Counted from the stretch's first letter, positions 19,602 through 29,011 are shown. The stretch is 64,000 nt of DNA from Variovorax jilinensis (GCF_030316885.1 NZ_JASZYQ010000003.1:186001-250000), one strand, 5' to 3'. Made by a program: numbers and translations. Notes: a model not told the origin generated them from the letters alone.

Positions 19602-20054
19602 ATGACAGCCGACCTGCACCTGCGCTCCTACGTGGACCGGATTCCCTTTGCGCGCCATCTCGGCTTCGAGATCACGCGCTTCGAGGGCGGCGAATCCGAG
19701 CTGCGCTACACCGCGAAGCCCGAGCACCTGAACACCTTCGACGTCACGCACGGTGGCGCCGTCATGACCATGCTCGACATCGCGATGGCCGCCGCGGCGC
19801 GCAGCGACACGCCCGAGACCGGCGTCGTCACGATCGAGATGAAGACCACCTTCATGGCGCCCTCGGTCGGCCCGCTGATCGCGCGTGGCAAGCTCATGCA
19901 TCGCACCGCGACCATGGCCTTCACCGAGGCGAGGATCTACGACGCGCAGGAACGCGTCTGCGCCCATGCCACCGGCACCTTCAAGTACGTGAAGCGCCGG
20001 CTGCCGACCGGGCCCGCGAGCGCCAACGAGATGCGCCCGCCGTCCACCGACTGA
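19602..20054 (+). CDS. Second PaaI-family hotdog thioesterase
   Basis: A 150-aa hotdog-fold acyl-CoA thioesterase candidate. The motif TFDVTHGGAVMTMLDIAMAA (residues about 46-65) holds the HGG turn and the catalytic Asp. The later MKTTFMAPS strand is typical of the PaaI/YbgC group. It lies 4 nt after the SDR gene. It is only distantly similar to the first thioesterase in the region, so a recent duplication is unlikely and different acyl substrates are plausible. Confidence 0.88.
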   Translation: MTADLHLRSYVDRIPFARHLGFEITRFEGGESELRYTAKPEHLNTFDVTHGGAVMTMLDIAMAAAARSDTPETGVVTIEMKTTFMAPSVGPLIARGKLMHRTATMAFTEARIYDAQERVCAHATGTFKYVKRRLPTGPASANEMRPPSTD

Positions 20055-20100
20055 CACAACCCCTACCGATCGATTCTTCAAGCCCCCCCGGAGACAGAAC

Positions 20101-21117
20101 ATGCCCACCAATCGCCAGCAGATCCTCGACAACCGCCCCGAAGGCGAAGCCGTCGCCGCCAACTTCAAGCTCGTGACGACCGAGACGCCCGCGCTGAAGG
20201 ACAACCAGGTCCTCGTGCGCCACCACTTCATGAGCCTGGACCCCTACATGCGCGGACGCATGAACGATTCCAAGAGCTACGCCGTGCCGCAGCCGCTGGG
20301 CCAGGTGATGCAGGGCGGCACCGTCGGCGAGGTGGTCGAGAGCAGGCATCCCAAGTACGCGGTCGGCGACAAGGTCGTCGGCTTCGGCGGCTGGCAGGAG
20401 TACAGCGTGGTCGATGCCTCGCAGCCCGGCGCGCTCAAGAAGGTCGACACCACGCAGGTGCCGCTGTCGCACTACCTGGGCGCGGTCGGCATGCCGGGCG
20501 TGACGGCCTGGTACGGGCTGGTGAAGATCATCGCGCCGAAGGCCGGCGAGACGGTCGTGGTCACGGCCGCCAGCGGTGCGGTCGGCAGTGCCTTCGGCGC
20601 GCTGGCCAAGGCGCGCGGCTGCCGCGTGGTCGGCATCGCGGGCGGCCCCGACAAGTGCAAGTACGTCACCGACGAATTGGGCTTCGATGCCTGCATCGAC
20701 TACCGCCAGCATCCCGACGTCAAGAGCATGGGCGCCGCCCTCAAGGAAGCCTGCCCCGACGGCATCGACGGCTATTTCGAGAACGTCGGCGGCTACATCT
20801 TCGATGCCGTGCTGCTGCGCACCAACGCCTTCGCGCGCATCGCGCTCTGCGGCATGATCGCCGGCTACGACGGCCAGCCGCTGCCGCTCGCGAACCCCGC
20901 TCTGTTCCTTATCAACCGGCTCAAGCTCGAAGGCTTCATCGTGAGCGAGCACATGGAAGTCTGGCCCGAGGCGCTGGCCGAGCTCGGCGGGCTGGTTGCG
21001 AGCGGCAAGCTCAAGCCGCGCGAATCGGTGGCGCAGGGCATCGAGGCGGCGCCCGACGCCTTCCTGGGCCTGCTCAAGGGCCGCAACTTCGGCAAGCAGC
21101 TGGTCAAGCTGATCTGA
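20101..21117 (+). CDS. NADP-dependent medium-chain oxidoreductase (CurA / prostaglandin-reductase-like)
   Basis: A 338-aa MDR-superfamily enzyme of the zinc-free leukotriene B4 dehydrogenase/CurA branch, which reduces activated double bonds with NADPH. The N-terminus MSLDPYMRGRM is diagnostic of the branch. The cofactor motif is TAASGAVGSAFGALAK near residue 159, followed by ENVGG. Such enzymes could reduce unsaturated acyl or enone intermediates during catabolism. The start has GGAGA upstream. Confidence 0.9.
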   Translation: MPTNRQQILDNRPEGEAVAANFKLVTTETPALKDNQVLVRHHFMSLDPYMRGRMNDSKSYAVPQPLGQVMQGGTVGEVVESRHPKYAVGDKVVGFGGWQEYSVVDASQPGALKKVDTTQVPLSHYLGAVGMPGVTAWYGLVKIIAPKAGETVVVTAASGAVGSAFGALAKARGCRVVGIAGGPDKCKYVTDELGFDACIDYRQHPDVKSMGAALKEACPDGIDGYFENVGGYIFDAVLLRTNAFARIALCGMIAGYDGQPLPLANPALFLINRLKLEGFIVSEHMEVWPEALAELGGLVASGKLKPRESVAQGIEAAPDAFLGLLKGRNFGKQLVKLI

Positions 21118-21138
21118 CGCACGACGCGGAGGTTCGAG

Positions 21139-22785
21139 ATGGACGGCACGACGACGCATGAAGTCTTCAACCAGCCGGCCCCGCTGGTCGGCTACAACCT
21201 GTTCGACACCCACCGGCCGCTGCTGGACGCGCTGAAGTTCAACGCGCCCGGGCTGCAGCTGGCGCCGCTCCGGCACCTGGGCGAGCAGCTCGGCTCGGCC
21301 GAGATGCAGACCCATGCACGCCTCGCGAACATCCACACCCCGGTGCTGCACACGCACGACCGCTTCGGGCGGCGCATCGACGAGGTCGAGTTCCATCCGA
21401 GCTATCACGCGCTGATGTCGGCCGCGGTCGGCGCCGGCCTGCACGGCACGCCGTGGGCGAAGGAGGTCGCGACGCCTCATGTGCAGCGCGCAGCCGGCTT
21501 CATGCTCTTCACCGAGCTCGAGCCCTCGATGCTGTGTCCGATCTCGATGAGCTACGCGGTCACGCCCGCGCTGCGCGACAACCCGGGCCTCTTCGCCGAC
21601 TGGGGACCGAAGCTCGCGAGCCGCTGGTACGACCCGGCTCTCAAGCCCCTGGCCGACAAGCCCGGCGTGACCATGGGCATGGGCATGACCGAGAAGCAGG
21701 GCGGCTCGGACGTGCGCGCGAACACCACGCGCGCCCGCCGCGTCGACCGCGACGCCTGGGGCGAGCGCTACGAGATCACGGGCCACAAGTGGTTCTTCTC
21801 GGCTCCGATGTGCGACGCCTTCCTGGTGCTGGCGCAGACACCGGCCGGGCTCAGCTGCTTCTTCCTGCCGCGGGTGCTGCCGGACGGCAGCCGCAACGCG
21901 ATCCACATCCAGCGCCTGAAGGACAAGCTCGGCAACAAGGCCAACGCGAGTTCCGAGGTCGAGTTCCATGGCGCCAGCGCCTGGCTGGTCGGCGAGGAAG
22001 GCCGCGGCATTCCGCAGATCCTCGAGATGGGCACCATGACCCGGCTCGACTGCGCGCTGGGCACCAGCGGACTGATGCGACAGGCGCTGGGCCTCGCGAT
22101 GAACCACACGGCGCAGCGCCAGGCCTTCGGCCGGCCGCTGGTCGAGCAGCCGCTCATGAAGAACGTGCTGGCCGATCTCGCGCTCGAGAGCGAGGCCGCG
22201 ACCGCGCTCGCGATCCGCCTGGCGCGCGCCTTCGACCGCCCCGACGATGCCCACGAGCGCCTCATGGCGCGCATCCTGACGCCGGTCGCGAAGTTCTGGA
22301 TCTGCAAGCGCGGCAGCCATTTCGCCCAGGAGGCCATGGAGTGCCTGGGCGGCAACGGCTACGTGGAGGAGGGCGGCGAAGGCGTCATGGCGCGCATCTA
22401 CCGCGAGATGCCGCTCAACTCGATCTGGGAAGGCGCCGGCAACATCATGGCGCTCGACCTGCTGCGCGGCCTTCGTCGCGGCGATGCGGTGGCTGCGCTG
22501 GCGCACGAACTGGCGCCGGCGCGCGGCAACGATGCGGCGCTCGACCGGCTGGCCGATGCGCTGCCGGCCCGCATCGAGGCCATGGCGACCGAGGTCGAGG
22601 CCCGCCGCCTGGCGCAGGACGTGGCGCTCGCGGTGCAGGCCGCGCTGCTGGTGCAGACCGCGCCGCCAGCGGTGGCAGGCGCCTTCTGCGCCTCGCGCCT
22701 TGGCGGCGACTGGGGCCATGCCTTCGGCACCCTGGGCTCCGGCGTTGATTTCGATTCGATCATCGCGCGTGCGCGACCCCACTGA
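21139..22785 (+). CDS. AidB-like acyl-CoA dehydrogenase
   Basis: A 548-aa flavoprotein of the AidB group, close in length to E. coli AidB (541 aa). The AidB-type N-terminus (NQPAPLVGYNLFDTH) is present, then MGMTEKQGGSDVRANTTRA for FAD binding, WFFSAPMCDAF and ECLGGNGYVEEG. The ACAD base position is occupied by Glu431 in SIWEGAGN. E. coli AidB is tied to the alkylation response and has isovaleryl-CoA dehydrogenase activity. Here the operon context favours a catabolic role (inference). Confidence 0.88.
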   Translation: MDGTTTHEVFNQPAPLVGYNLFDTHRPLLDALKFNAPGLQLAPLRHLGEQLGSAEMQTHARLANIHTPVLHTHDRFGRRIDEVEFHPSYHALMSAAVGAGLHGTPWAKEVATPHVQRAAGFMLFTELEPSMLCPISMSYAVTPALRDNPGLFADWGPKLASRWYDPALKPLADKPGVTMGMGMTEKQGGSDVRANTTRARRVDRDAWGERYEITGHKWFFSAPMCDAFLVLAQTPAGLSCFFLPRVLPDGSRNAIHIQRLKDKLGNKANASSEVEFHGASAWLVGEEGRGIPQILEMGTMTRLDCALGTSGLMRQALGLAMNHTAQRQAFGRPLVEQPLMKNVLADLALESEAATALAIRLARAFDRPDDAHERLMARILTPVAKFWICKRGSHFAQEAMECLGGNGYVEEGGEGVMARIYREMPLNSIWEGAGNIMALDLLRGLRRGDAVAALAHELAPARGNDAALDRLADALPARIEAMATEVEARRLAQDVALAVQAALLVQTAPPAVAGAFCASRLGGDWGHAFGTLGSGVDFDSIIARARPH

Positions 22786-22806
22786 CATTCCATTCCGAAG
22801 GACCCC

Positions 22807-23745
22807 ATGGCCGACCTGATCCTCCACCACTACGCGACTTCGCCGTTCTCCGAGAAGCTTCGCCTGATCCTCGGCTACAAGAAGCTGGCCTGGAAGTCCG
22901 TGATCATTCCGCAGATCGCGCCCAAGCCCGATCTCGTGGCGCTCTCGGGCGGCTACCGGCGCACGCCGGTGCTGCAGATCGGCGCCGACATCTACTGCGA
23001 CACGGCGCTCGTCTGCGACGTGCTCGAGCACCTGGCACCGCTGCCGTCAATCTACCCCGAGCCCGGCAAGGGTCTGGCGCGCACGGTGGCCCAGTGGGCC
23101 GACAGCACGCTGTTCTGGGCCGCGATGGCCTACAACTTCAGCCCGAAGGGCGCGGCCGACATGTTCGGCAAGGCATCGCCCGAGATCGCCAAGGCGTTCG
23201 GCGACGACCGCCGCGCGATGAGCGGCAACATGGTGCGGCTGCGGCCGGCCGATGCCGCCGCGGCCTACAAGTCCTACCTGCGGCGCCTGTCGGACATGCT
23301 CGACGACACCGACTACCTGCTCGGCGCCTACCCGACCGTGGCCGACTTCGCCTGCTATCACCCGCTGTGGTTCACGCGCAAGCGCACGCCGTCGATGGCC
23401 GGCATCCTGCAGCTGACGCCGGCGGTGGGCGACTGGATGGACCGCATGGCGGCCATCGGCCACGGCACGATGGAGGTCTACGACGCCGCGCGCGCGATCG
23501 AGGTGGCGGCCGCCGCCACGCCGCACACGCTGCTGTCCGACAGCACCTTCCAGGACGATCACGGCATCCCGCTCGGCACGCTGGTCACGGTCGCGGCCGA
23601 GAGCTTCGGCCCCGAGACGACCGAGGGCGAGCTGGTCGCGGCCACGCGCACCCACTACACGCTGCGCCGCACGGATGCGCGCGCAGGCACGGTGCACGTG
23701 CACTTCCCGCGCATCGGCTACGTGCTGAAGGCGGTCGGGGCCTGA
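22807..23745 (+). CDS. Glutathione S-transferase family protein
   Basis: A 312-aa protein with an N-terminal thioredoxin-like GST domain (residues 1-80, start LILHHYATSPFSEKLRLIL, cis-Pro in RRTPVLQ, then ADIYCDTALVCDVLE) and an all-helical C-terminal domain. It is about 90 residues longer than usual GSTs; the extra C-terminal part (from about residue 245) is strand-rich, with a basic and threonine-rich segment. The serine in the SPFSEKL turn is the likely thiol-activating residue. It lies 21 nt after the AidB-like gene and may detoxify reactive acyl intermediates (inference). Confidence 0.85.
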   Translation: MADLILHHYATSPFSEKLRLILGYKKLAWKSVIIPQIAPKPDLVALSGGYRRTPVLQIGADIYCDTALVCDVLEHLAPLPSIYPEPGKGLARTVAQWADSTLFWAAMAYNFSPKGAADMFGKASPEIAKAFGDDRRAMSGNMVRLRPADAAAAYKSYLRRLSDMLDDTDYLLGAYPTVADFACYHPLWFTRKRTPSMAGILQLTPAVGDWMDRMAAIGHGTMEVYDAARAIEVAAAATPHTLLSDSTFQDDHGIPLGTLVTVAAESFGPETTEGELVAATRTHYTLRRTDARAGTVHVHFPRIGYVLKAVGA

Positions 23746-23850
23746 ACGGCGCTTGCAGCCGCGAGGGGAACCTTCGCGACTGCGCCGGCAGCGAATCCGT
23801 ATTTCAATAGCGCCTCCAGGCATACCAAAGAGACGAAAGGACACGCGCAA

Positions 23851-24756
23851 ATGATTCAGGACTTCAAGGGCACCACGGCCGTTCTCACGGGAGCCGGCTC
23901 AGGCTTCGGCCTCGAATGCGCGCGCATCGGCGCGGCTCGCGGCATGAACCTGGTGCTGGTCGACGTCCAGCAGGACGCGCTCGACCGCGCCGCCGCCGAG
24001 ATGGAGGCCGCCGGCGCCCAGGTGCTCGCGCGCAAGGTCGACGTCGCCGATGCGAAGCAGATGGAGGCATTGGCCCAGGCGGTCCAGCAGCGCTTCGGCG
24101 CACCGCACTTCGTCTTCAACAACGCCGGTGTCGGCGCCGGTGGCCTGGTCTGGGAGAACACCGTGGCCGACTGGGAATGGGTGCTGGGTGTCGACCTCTG
24201 GGGCGTGGTGCACGGCGTGCGCCTGTTCACGCCGATGATGCTCGAGGCCGCGGCCAAGGACCCGGCGTACCGCGGCCACATCGTCAACACCGCCAGCATG
24301 GCGGGCCTGCTGACCCCCCCGAACATGGGCATCTACAACGCCGCCAAGGCCGCGGTCGTGAGCCTCACCGAGACGCTCTACCAGGACCTGAAGCTGGTGA
24401 CCGACCAGATCGGCGCCAGCCTGCTGTGCCCCTATTTCGTGCCCACCGGCATCACCCAGAGCGACCGCAACCGCCCGGGCGCACTCTCGGCCGGCAAGCC
24501 CACCAGGAGCCAGCTGATCGGCCAGGCCATGAGCAACAAGGCAGTCAGCAGCGGCAAGGTCAGCGCGGCCGAGGTGGCGCAGAAGGTGTTCGACGCCATC
24601 ACGGCCAACCAGTTCTACGTCTTCAGCCATCCGAAGGCGCTCGGCAACGTCAAGAGCCGGATGGAGAACATCGTCTCGATCACCAATCCCGCCGACCCCT
24701 TCCTCGAGCGGCCGGAGATCGGCATCAACCTGCGGGCGCAACTGCGCGGCGGCTGA
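23851..24756 (+). CDS. SDR-family oxidoreductase
   Basis: A 301-aa short-chain dehydrogenase. The cofactor motif is TGAGSGFG near residue 14, NNAG is in FNNAGVGAGG, and the catalytic residues are Tyr162/Lys166 with Ser in NTASMAGL. The C-terminal extension of about 40 residues is longer than in minimal SDRs. It is preceded by a 105-nt gap with a purine-rich ribosome-binding region (GAAAGGA) and may have its own promoter. It closes the catabolic region; the Pqi operon follows after 52 nt. Confidence 0.88.
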   Translation: MIQDFKGTTAVLTGAGSGFGLECARIGAARGMNLVLVDVQQDALDRAAAEMEAAGAQVLARKVDVADAKQMEALAQAVQQRFGAPHFVFNNAGVGAGGLVWENTVADWEWVLGVDLWGVVHGVRLFTPMMLEAAAKDPAYRGHIVNTASMAGLLTPPNMGIYNAAKAAVVSLTETLYQDLKLVTDQIGASLLCPYFVPTGITQSDRNRPGALSAGKPTRSQLIGQAMSNKAVSSGKVSAAEVAQKVFDAITANQFYVFSHPKALGNVKSRMENIVSITNPADPFLERPEIGINLRAQLRGG

Positions 24757-24808
24757 GCCGGCGCGGGCAGCCGCGGTTGGCCGAATGGCTGACAATGGCG
24801 GCCTGCCC

Positions 24809-25432
24809 ATGAAAGAACTCCCCGACGCCATCGTCTGCGAAGGCTGCGACGCCGTCTACCGGCGCGTGCGGCTGCGCCGCCGGGAGGTCTCGCACTGCCC
24901 GCGCTGCAGCACCGAACTGGACCGCCACGGCGGCGACCAGAGCGCGCGCGTGCTGCCGCTCACGGTGGCCTGCCTGATCCTGTTCGCGATCGCCAACCTG
25001 TTCCCGATCGTCGAGATCGAGCTGCAGGGCCTCAGCAGCGAAACCACGCTGGTCGGCGCGGTGATCGCGCTCAGCGCCGAAGGCATGTCGCCGGTGGCCC
25101 TGCTGGTGCTCGCCACCACATTGCTGTTCCCGCTGCTGCAGCTGTGCATCCTGTTCTACCTGCTGGTGCCGATGCGCTACCAGCGCCGACCGGCGGGCTT
25201 CCGGGTGCTCGTGAACGCGCTGCTCAGCCTGCGGCCCTGGGGAATGATCGAGGTCTTCCTGCTCGGCGTGCTGGTGGCGATCATCAAGCTCAGCAGCATG
25301 GCCAAGGTGATTCCGGGACCGGCGCTCTGGGCCTTCGTCGGACTCACCGTGCTGCTCACTGCGGTGCTGTCGTTCAATCCCCGCACCTTCTGGGAGATGG
25401 CCTTCGAGCCGCGTCCGGGGCAGGAGGAATGA
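24809..25432 (+). CDS. pqiA: PqiA-like protein, first half (paraquat-inducible protein A)
   Basis: A 207-aa inner-membrane protein with an N-terminal zinc-ribbon-like CEGC...CPRC motif (residues about 10-33) and four hydrophobic segments. It corresponds to one half of E. coli PqiA, which has two such modules in about 417 residues. PqiA works with PqiB and PqiC in lipid transport across the envelope. An in-frame ATG also exists at 24785; 24809 gives the usual N-terminus, but neither has a clear ribosome-binding site. Its stop overlaps the next start as ATGA. Confidence 0.88.
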   Translation: MKELPDAIVCEGCDAVYRRVRLRRREVSHCPRCSTELDRHGGDQSARVLPLTVACLILFAIANLFPIVEIELQGLSSETTLVGAVIALSAEGMSPVALLVLATTLLFPLLQLCILFYLLVPMRYQRRPAGFRVLVNALLSLRPWGMIEVFLLGVLVAIIKLSSMAKVIPGPALWAFVGLTVLLTAVLSFNPRTFWEMAFEPRPGQEE

Positions 25433-26061
25433 GTCTTCGTCCGATCGGCTGCCATCACTGCGGCACGGCCTGGACCGAGGTCAGCGACGGCGAGCCCTGC
25501 GCGCGCTGCGGCACGCCGCTGCACCGGCGCAAGCCCGACAGCATCAATCGCACCTGGGCCTATCTGATCGCCGCCGCGATCCTCTATCTGCCGGCGAACC
25601 TGCTGCCCGTGATGATCACCCGCAGCCTGCTCGGCAGCCAACAGGACACGATCCTGAGCGGTGTCATCTACTTCTGGGTCTCGGGCGCCTACGGGCTGGC
25701 GGCGCTGATCTTCATCGCCAGCTTCCTGGTGCCGCTGTTCAAGCTGACCGCGCTGATCCTGCTCACCCTCACGGCGCAGCGCCGCAGTAGCTGGCGCCAG
25801 CTGGAGCGTGCCAAGCTCTACCGCATCCTCGAGGTGATCGGCCGCTGGTCGATGCTGGACGTCTTCGTGGTCGCGCTGCTGGCCGGCCTGGTGCGCATCC
25901 AGGGCTTCGCGGAGATCACCGCCGGCGTCGGCATCGCGGCCTTCGGCGCCGTGGTGGTGCTGACCATGCTGGCCTCGCTGAGCTTCGACCCGCGCCTGAC
26001 CTGGGACACCGAGCCCGTCGACGAACCGAACGACCTCCCCATGAGCAACGAAACGACATGA
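25429..26061 (+). CDS. pqiA: PqiA-like protein, second half
   Basis: A 210-aa inner-membrane protein with its own zinc-ribbon motif (CHHC...CARC, residues about 7-27) and about four transmembrane segments, including LIAAAILYLPANLLPVM. It is the second PqiA module, encoded separately but overlapping the first gene by 4 nt, and it overlaps the PqiB gene by 4 nt. The two products probably assemble into the equivalent of full-length PqiA. Confidence 0.88.
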   Translation: MSLRPIGCHHCGTAWTEVSDGEPCARCGTPLHRRKPDSINRTWAYLIAAAILYLPANLLPVMITRSLLGSQQDTILSGVIYFWVSGAYGLAALIFIASFLVPLFKLTALILLTLTAQRRSSWRQLERAKLYRILEVIGRWSMLDVFVVALLAGLVRIQGFAEITAGVGIAAFGAVVVLTMLASLSFDPRLTWDTEPVDEPNDLPMSNETT

Positions 26062-27698
26062 CCGAAGAAGACAAGGGCACAGCCCCCCGACCGCCACTCG
26101 CGGCGCCGAAGGTGGTGCGGCGGCGCAACTGGCTGCCGTCGCTGATCTGGCTGATCCCGATCGTGGCCGCGCTGGTCGGCGTATTCCTGGTGGCGCGCAT
26201 CCTGATGGACCGCGGACCCGAGATCGTGCTGACCTTCAAGACCGCCGAGGGCATCGAGGCCAACAAGACCTCGGTGCGCTACAAGGACGTGCAGATCGGC
26301 ACGGTGGAGCGCATCCGGCTGGCCAACGACCGCTCGCACGTGCGCGTGCTGGTGCAGCTCAAGAAGGAGGCGAGCGCCTTCACCTCGCAGGACACGCGCT
26401 TCTGGGTGGTGCGGCCACGGCTCGACACCTCGGGCATCTCGGGGCTCAGCACGCTGCTGTCGGGCGCTTACATCGGGGCCGATGCCGGCACCGCGGAAGA
26501 GACCTCGGGCGAGTTCACCGGGCTGGAGGCGCCGCCGATCGTCACGCGCGACGCGTCCGGGCGGCAGTTCATGCTGCATGCGCGCGACGTCGGCTCGCTG
26601 GACATCGGCTCGCCGGTGTATTTCCGGCGCATCAAGGTCGGCCAGGTGGCGGCCTACGAACTCGACCCCGACGGCCGCGGCGTCACCATGCGCGTCTTCG
26701 TCAACGCACCCTACGACAAGTTCGTGGGCGTCAACACGCGCTTCTGGCATGCCAGCGGCTTCGACATCGATCTCAACGCGAGCGGCCTCAAGGTGCGGAC
26801 CCAGTCGCTGGTCACGGTGCTCATCGGCGGCATCGCCTTCCAGGCGCCGGACGACCAGGCCGGGCCGACGGCCCAGGAGAACGCCGCCTTCATGCTGGCG
26901 GCCGACGAGGGCGCAGCCATGAAGGAGCCCGACGGTCCCTCTCAGACCATGCTGCTGTACTTCAACCAGTCGCTGCGCGGTCTGTCGCCTGGTGCACCGG
27001 TCGATTTCCGCGGCGTCGTGATCGGCGAGGTGAAGTCGATCGGCGTCGAGTTCGACCGCACCGAGCGCGAGTTCAAGATGCCCGTGGTGGTGCAGATCTA
27101 CCCCGACCGGCTGCGGCGGCGCAGCACCGATCCGGGCAGCGTGCCTCAGGGGCCGTCGCAGCTCGAGCGCTGGCGCTTCCTGGTCGGCAAGGGCCTGCGC
27201 GCCCAGCTGCGCACCGGCAACCTGCTGACCGGCCAGGTCTACGTGGCGATCGATTTCTTCCCCGACGCCAAGCCCGCCACGCTCGACATCGCGCGCACGC
27301 CGCTCGAGCTGCCGACCCAGCCCAACAGCCTCGACGAACTGCAGTCGCAGGTGTCGGACATCGCGCGCAAGATCAACAAGGTGCCGTTCGAGGAGATCAG
27401 CGCCGACATCCGAAAGGCGCTGGTGGGCGTCAACCGCACGCTGGCAACCACCGAGCAGCTGGTGAAGGGCATCAACAACGATGTCACGCCCGAGATGGCT
27501 GCCGCCATGAAGGACGTGCGGCGCACCCTCAACTCGGCCGAGAAGACCATCGCCGACGACTCGCCGCTGCAGCAGGACCTGCGCCAGACGCTGCAGGAGG
27601 TGTCGCGCGCCGCAGGCTCGCTGCGCGTGCTGACCGACTACCTCGAGCGCCATCCCGAATCCCTGATCCGCGGCAAGCCGGAGGACAAGCAGAAATGA
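26058..27698 (+). CDS. pqiB: PqiB-like MCE-domain intermembrane transport protein
   Basis: A 546-aa protein with one N-terminal transmembrane helix (about residues 26-50) and repeated MCE/MlaD domains, each with the pattern of a strand followed by GIEANKTSVRYKDVQIGTV-like sequence; further units begin near GSPVYFRRIKVG and GAPVDFRGVVIG. That makes three MCE units, as in E. coli PqiB. A helical C-terminus follows, with heptad-like spacing. In E. coli this forms a periplasm-spanning hexameric channel for lipids. Confidence 0.92.
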   Translation: MTEEDKGTAPRPPLAAPKVVRRRNWLPSLIWLIPIVAALVGVFLVARILMDRGPEIVLTFKTAEGIEANKTSVRYKDVQIGTVERIRLANDRSHVRVLVQLKKEASAFTSQDTRFWVVRPRLDTSGISGLSTLLSGAYIGADAGTAEETSGEFTGLEAPPIVTRDASGRQFMLHARDVGSLDIGSPVYFRRIKVGQVAAYELDPDGRGVTMRVFVNAPYDKFVGVNTRFWHASGFDIDLNASGLKVRTQSLVTVLIGGIAFQAPDDQAGPTAQENAAFMLAADEGAAMKEPDGPSQTMLLYFNQSLRGLSPGAPVDFRGVVIGEVKSIGVEFDRTEREFKMPVVVQIYPDRLRRRSTDPGSVPQGPSQLERWRFLVGKGLRAQLRTGNLLTGQVYVAIDFFPDAKPATLDIARTPLELPTQPNSLDELQSQVSDIARKINKVPFEEISADIRKALVGVNRTLATTEQLVKGINNDVTPEMAAAMKDVRRTLNSAEKTIADDSPLQQDLRQTLQEVSRAAGSLRVLTDYLERHPESLIRGKPEDKQK

Positions 27699-28333
27699 AG
27701 ACCCAGAGATCGCGGCTCGCCGCACCGGCGCTGCTGGCTGCACTGTTGCTGGCAGCCGGCTGCGGCAGCACGCGCACGCAGTTCTACAGCCTGGCCGGGA
27801 CGGCCACTCCGCCCACGGTTCCGCCGGCCAGCGCCAGCAGGGCCGCGCCGACCTTCATCGAGCTCGCGCCGGTGGCGATGCCGGAGCGCTTCATGCGCCC
27901 GCAGCTGGTCGTCCGGCAGAAGGATGCAGGCGCGGGGCCCCAGGTCGCGATCCTCGAGCAGAGCCGCTGGTCGTCCTCGTTCGAGAACGAACTGCGCGAC
28001 GCGCTCGCCTCCGGCATCGCGGCCCGGCTCGGCGCGGTCGACCTCACCAAGTCCGGCCGCCAGCGCGGCCAGACGGCGATCCGGATCGGGGTGCAGATGG
28101 GCCAGTTCGACGCCATCGAAGGCAGACGGGTCGATGCCGCCTTCACCTGGACGCTGCGCCGCACCGACGACGGCCCGGCGGTCGGCTGCGCGCTGAGCCT
28201 GTCGGAGCCCGTGGGTGCGGGCATCGATGCGCTGGCGGAGGGCGCCCAGCGCGTCGCGTCGCGGCTGGCCGACGCGATCGCGGCCAGCGTGCCGTCGCTG
28301 CAGGGCCAGGCCGTGGCGAACTGCCGCGCCTGA
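27695..28333 (+). CDS. pqiC: PqiC-like ABC-type transport auxiliary lipoprotein
   Basis: A 212-aa lipoprotein (lipobox LAAGC, cysteine 23) of the PqiC/YmbA family. Characteristic features are the FYSLAG start of the mature domain, ERFMRPQLVVRQ and the WSSSFENELRDAL segment. It should sit in the outer membrane and receive the tip of the PqiB channel. It overlaps the PqiB gene by 4 nt, completing a four-gene Pqi operon. Confidence 0.88.
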   Translation: MKTQRSRLAAPALLAALLLAAGCGSTRTQFYSLAGTATPPTVPPASASRAAPTFIELAPVAMPERFMRPQLVVRQKDAGAGPQVAILEQSRWSSSFENELRDALASGIAARLGAVDLTKSGRQRGQTAIRIGVQMGQFDAIEGRRVDAAFTWTLRRTDDGPAVGCALSLSEPVGAGIDALAEGAQRVASRLADAIAASVPSLQGQAVANCRA

Positions 28334-28374
28334 GCGAATTCGAGCGGTGGATGGCGAGTAGGGTATCGACGCCT

Positions 28375-28926
28375 ATGAATCCCGAATCCAGCGGCGGCTT
28401 CGCACTGTTCGACACCACGATCGGCCACTGCGGCATCGCCTGGGGCCCGCGCGGCATCGTCGGCGTGCGCCTGCCCGAGGCGCAGGAAGAGACTACGCGC
28501 AGCCGCATGCAGCGCCGCTTCGCACCGCTGCCCGAGTGCGAGCCGAGCCCCGAGGCACGGCACGCGATCGACTCGATCGGTGCGCTGCTCGAGGGCCGGC
28601 CGCTCGACCTGCTGGACATCGCGCTGGACTACGAGGGCGTGAGCGAGCTGCACCGGCGCATCTACGAGATTGCGCGCCGCATCCCGCCCGGGCGGACGCG
28701 CACCTACGGGGACATCGCGTCAGAGCTGGGCGACAAGGGCCTGGCACGCGCGGTCGGCCAGGCGCTCGGGCTCAACCCCTTCGCGCCGGTCGTGCCCTGC
28801 CACCGCATCCTCGCGGCCGGCGGCAAGTGGGGCGGTTTCTCGGCCCCGGGCGGCATGGACGCCAAGCTGCGCATGCTGGCCATCGAGGGCGCGCGGCCCG
28901 ACAGCGACACGGCGCCGCTGTTCTGA
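28375..28926 (+). CDS. ogt: Methylated-DNA--protein-cysteine methyltransferase
   Basis: A 183-aa suicide DNA-repair protein that removes O6-alkyl groups from guanine. The acceptor cysteine is residue 142 in the invariant PCHRI motif. The helix-turn-helix with the arginine finger is ARAVGQALGLNPF, and GGKWGGFSAPGG matches the active-site loop. The start could also be ATG 28351, eight codons upstream; neither has a strong ribosome-binding site. Confidence 0.92.
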   Translation: MNPESSGGFALFDTTIGHCGIAWGPRGIVGVRLPEAQEETTRSRMQRRFAPLPECEPSPEARHAIDSIGALLEGRPLDLLDIALDYEGVSELHRRIYEIARRIPPGRTRTYGDIASELGDKGLARAVGQALGLNPFAPVVPCHRILAAGGKWGGFSAPGGMDAKLRMLAIEGARPDSDTAPLF

Positions 28927-29011
28927 ACGGATTGCGCATGGCGCTGGCCTAGCACAGCGGCCGGCGCGCTGCTCGGCGCGGTCCATTGCGCCTTTGGTGA
29001 CAATCGGTGCA

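Noticed and set aside
19981..23031. 1016-codon minus-strand frame opposite the MDR and AidB-like genes
   Set aside because: Antisense shadow of real coding sequence; no recognisable motifs.
23746..23850. Interrupted inverted repeat near 23770-23795, considered as a terminator after the GST gene
   Set aside because: The stem has a bulge and mismatches and no T-run follows.
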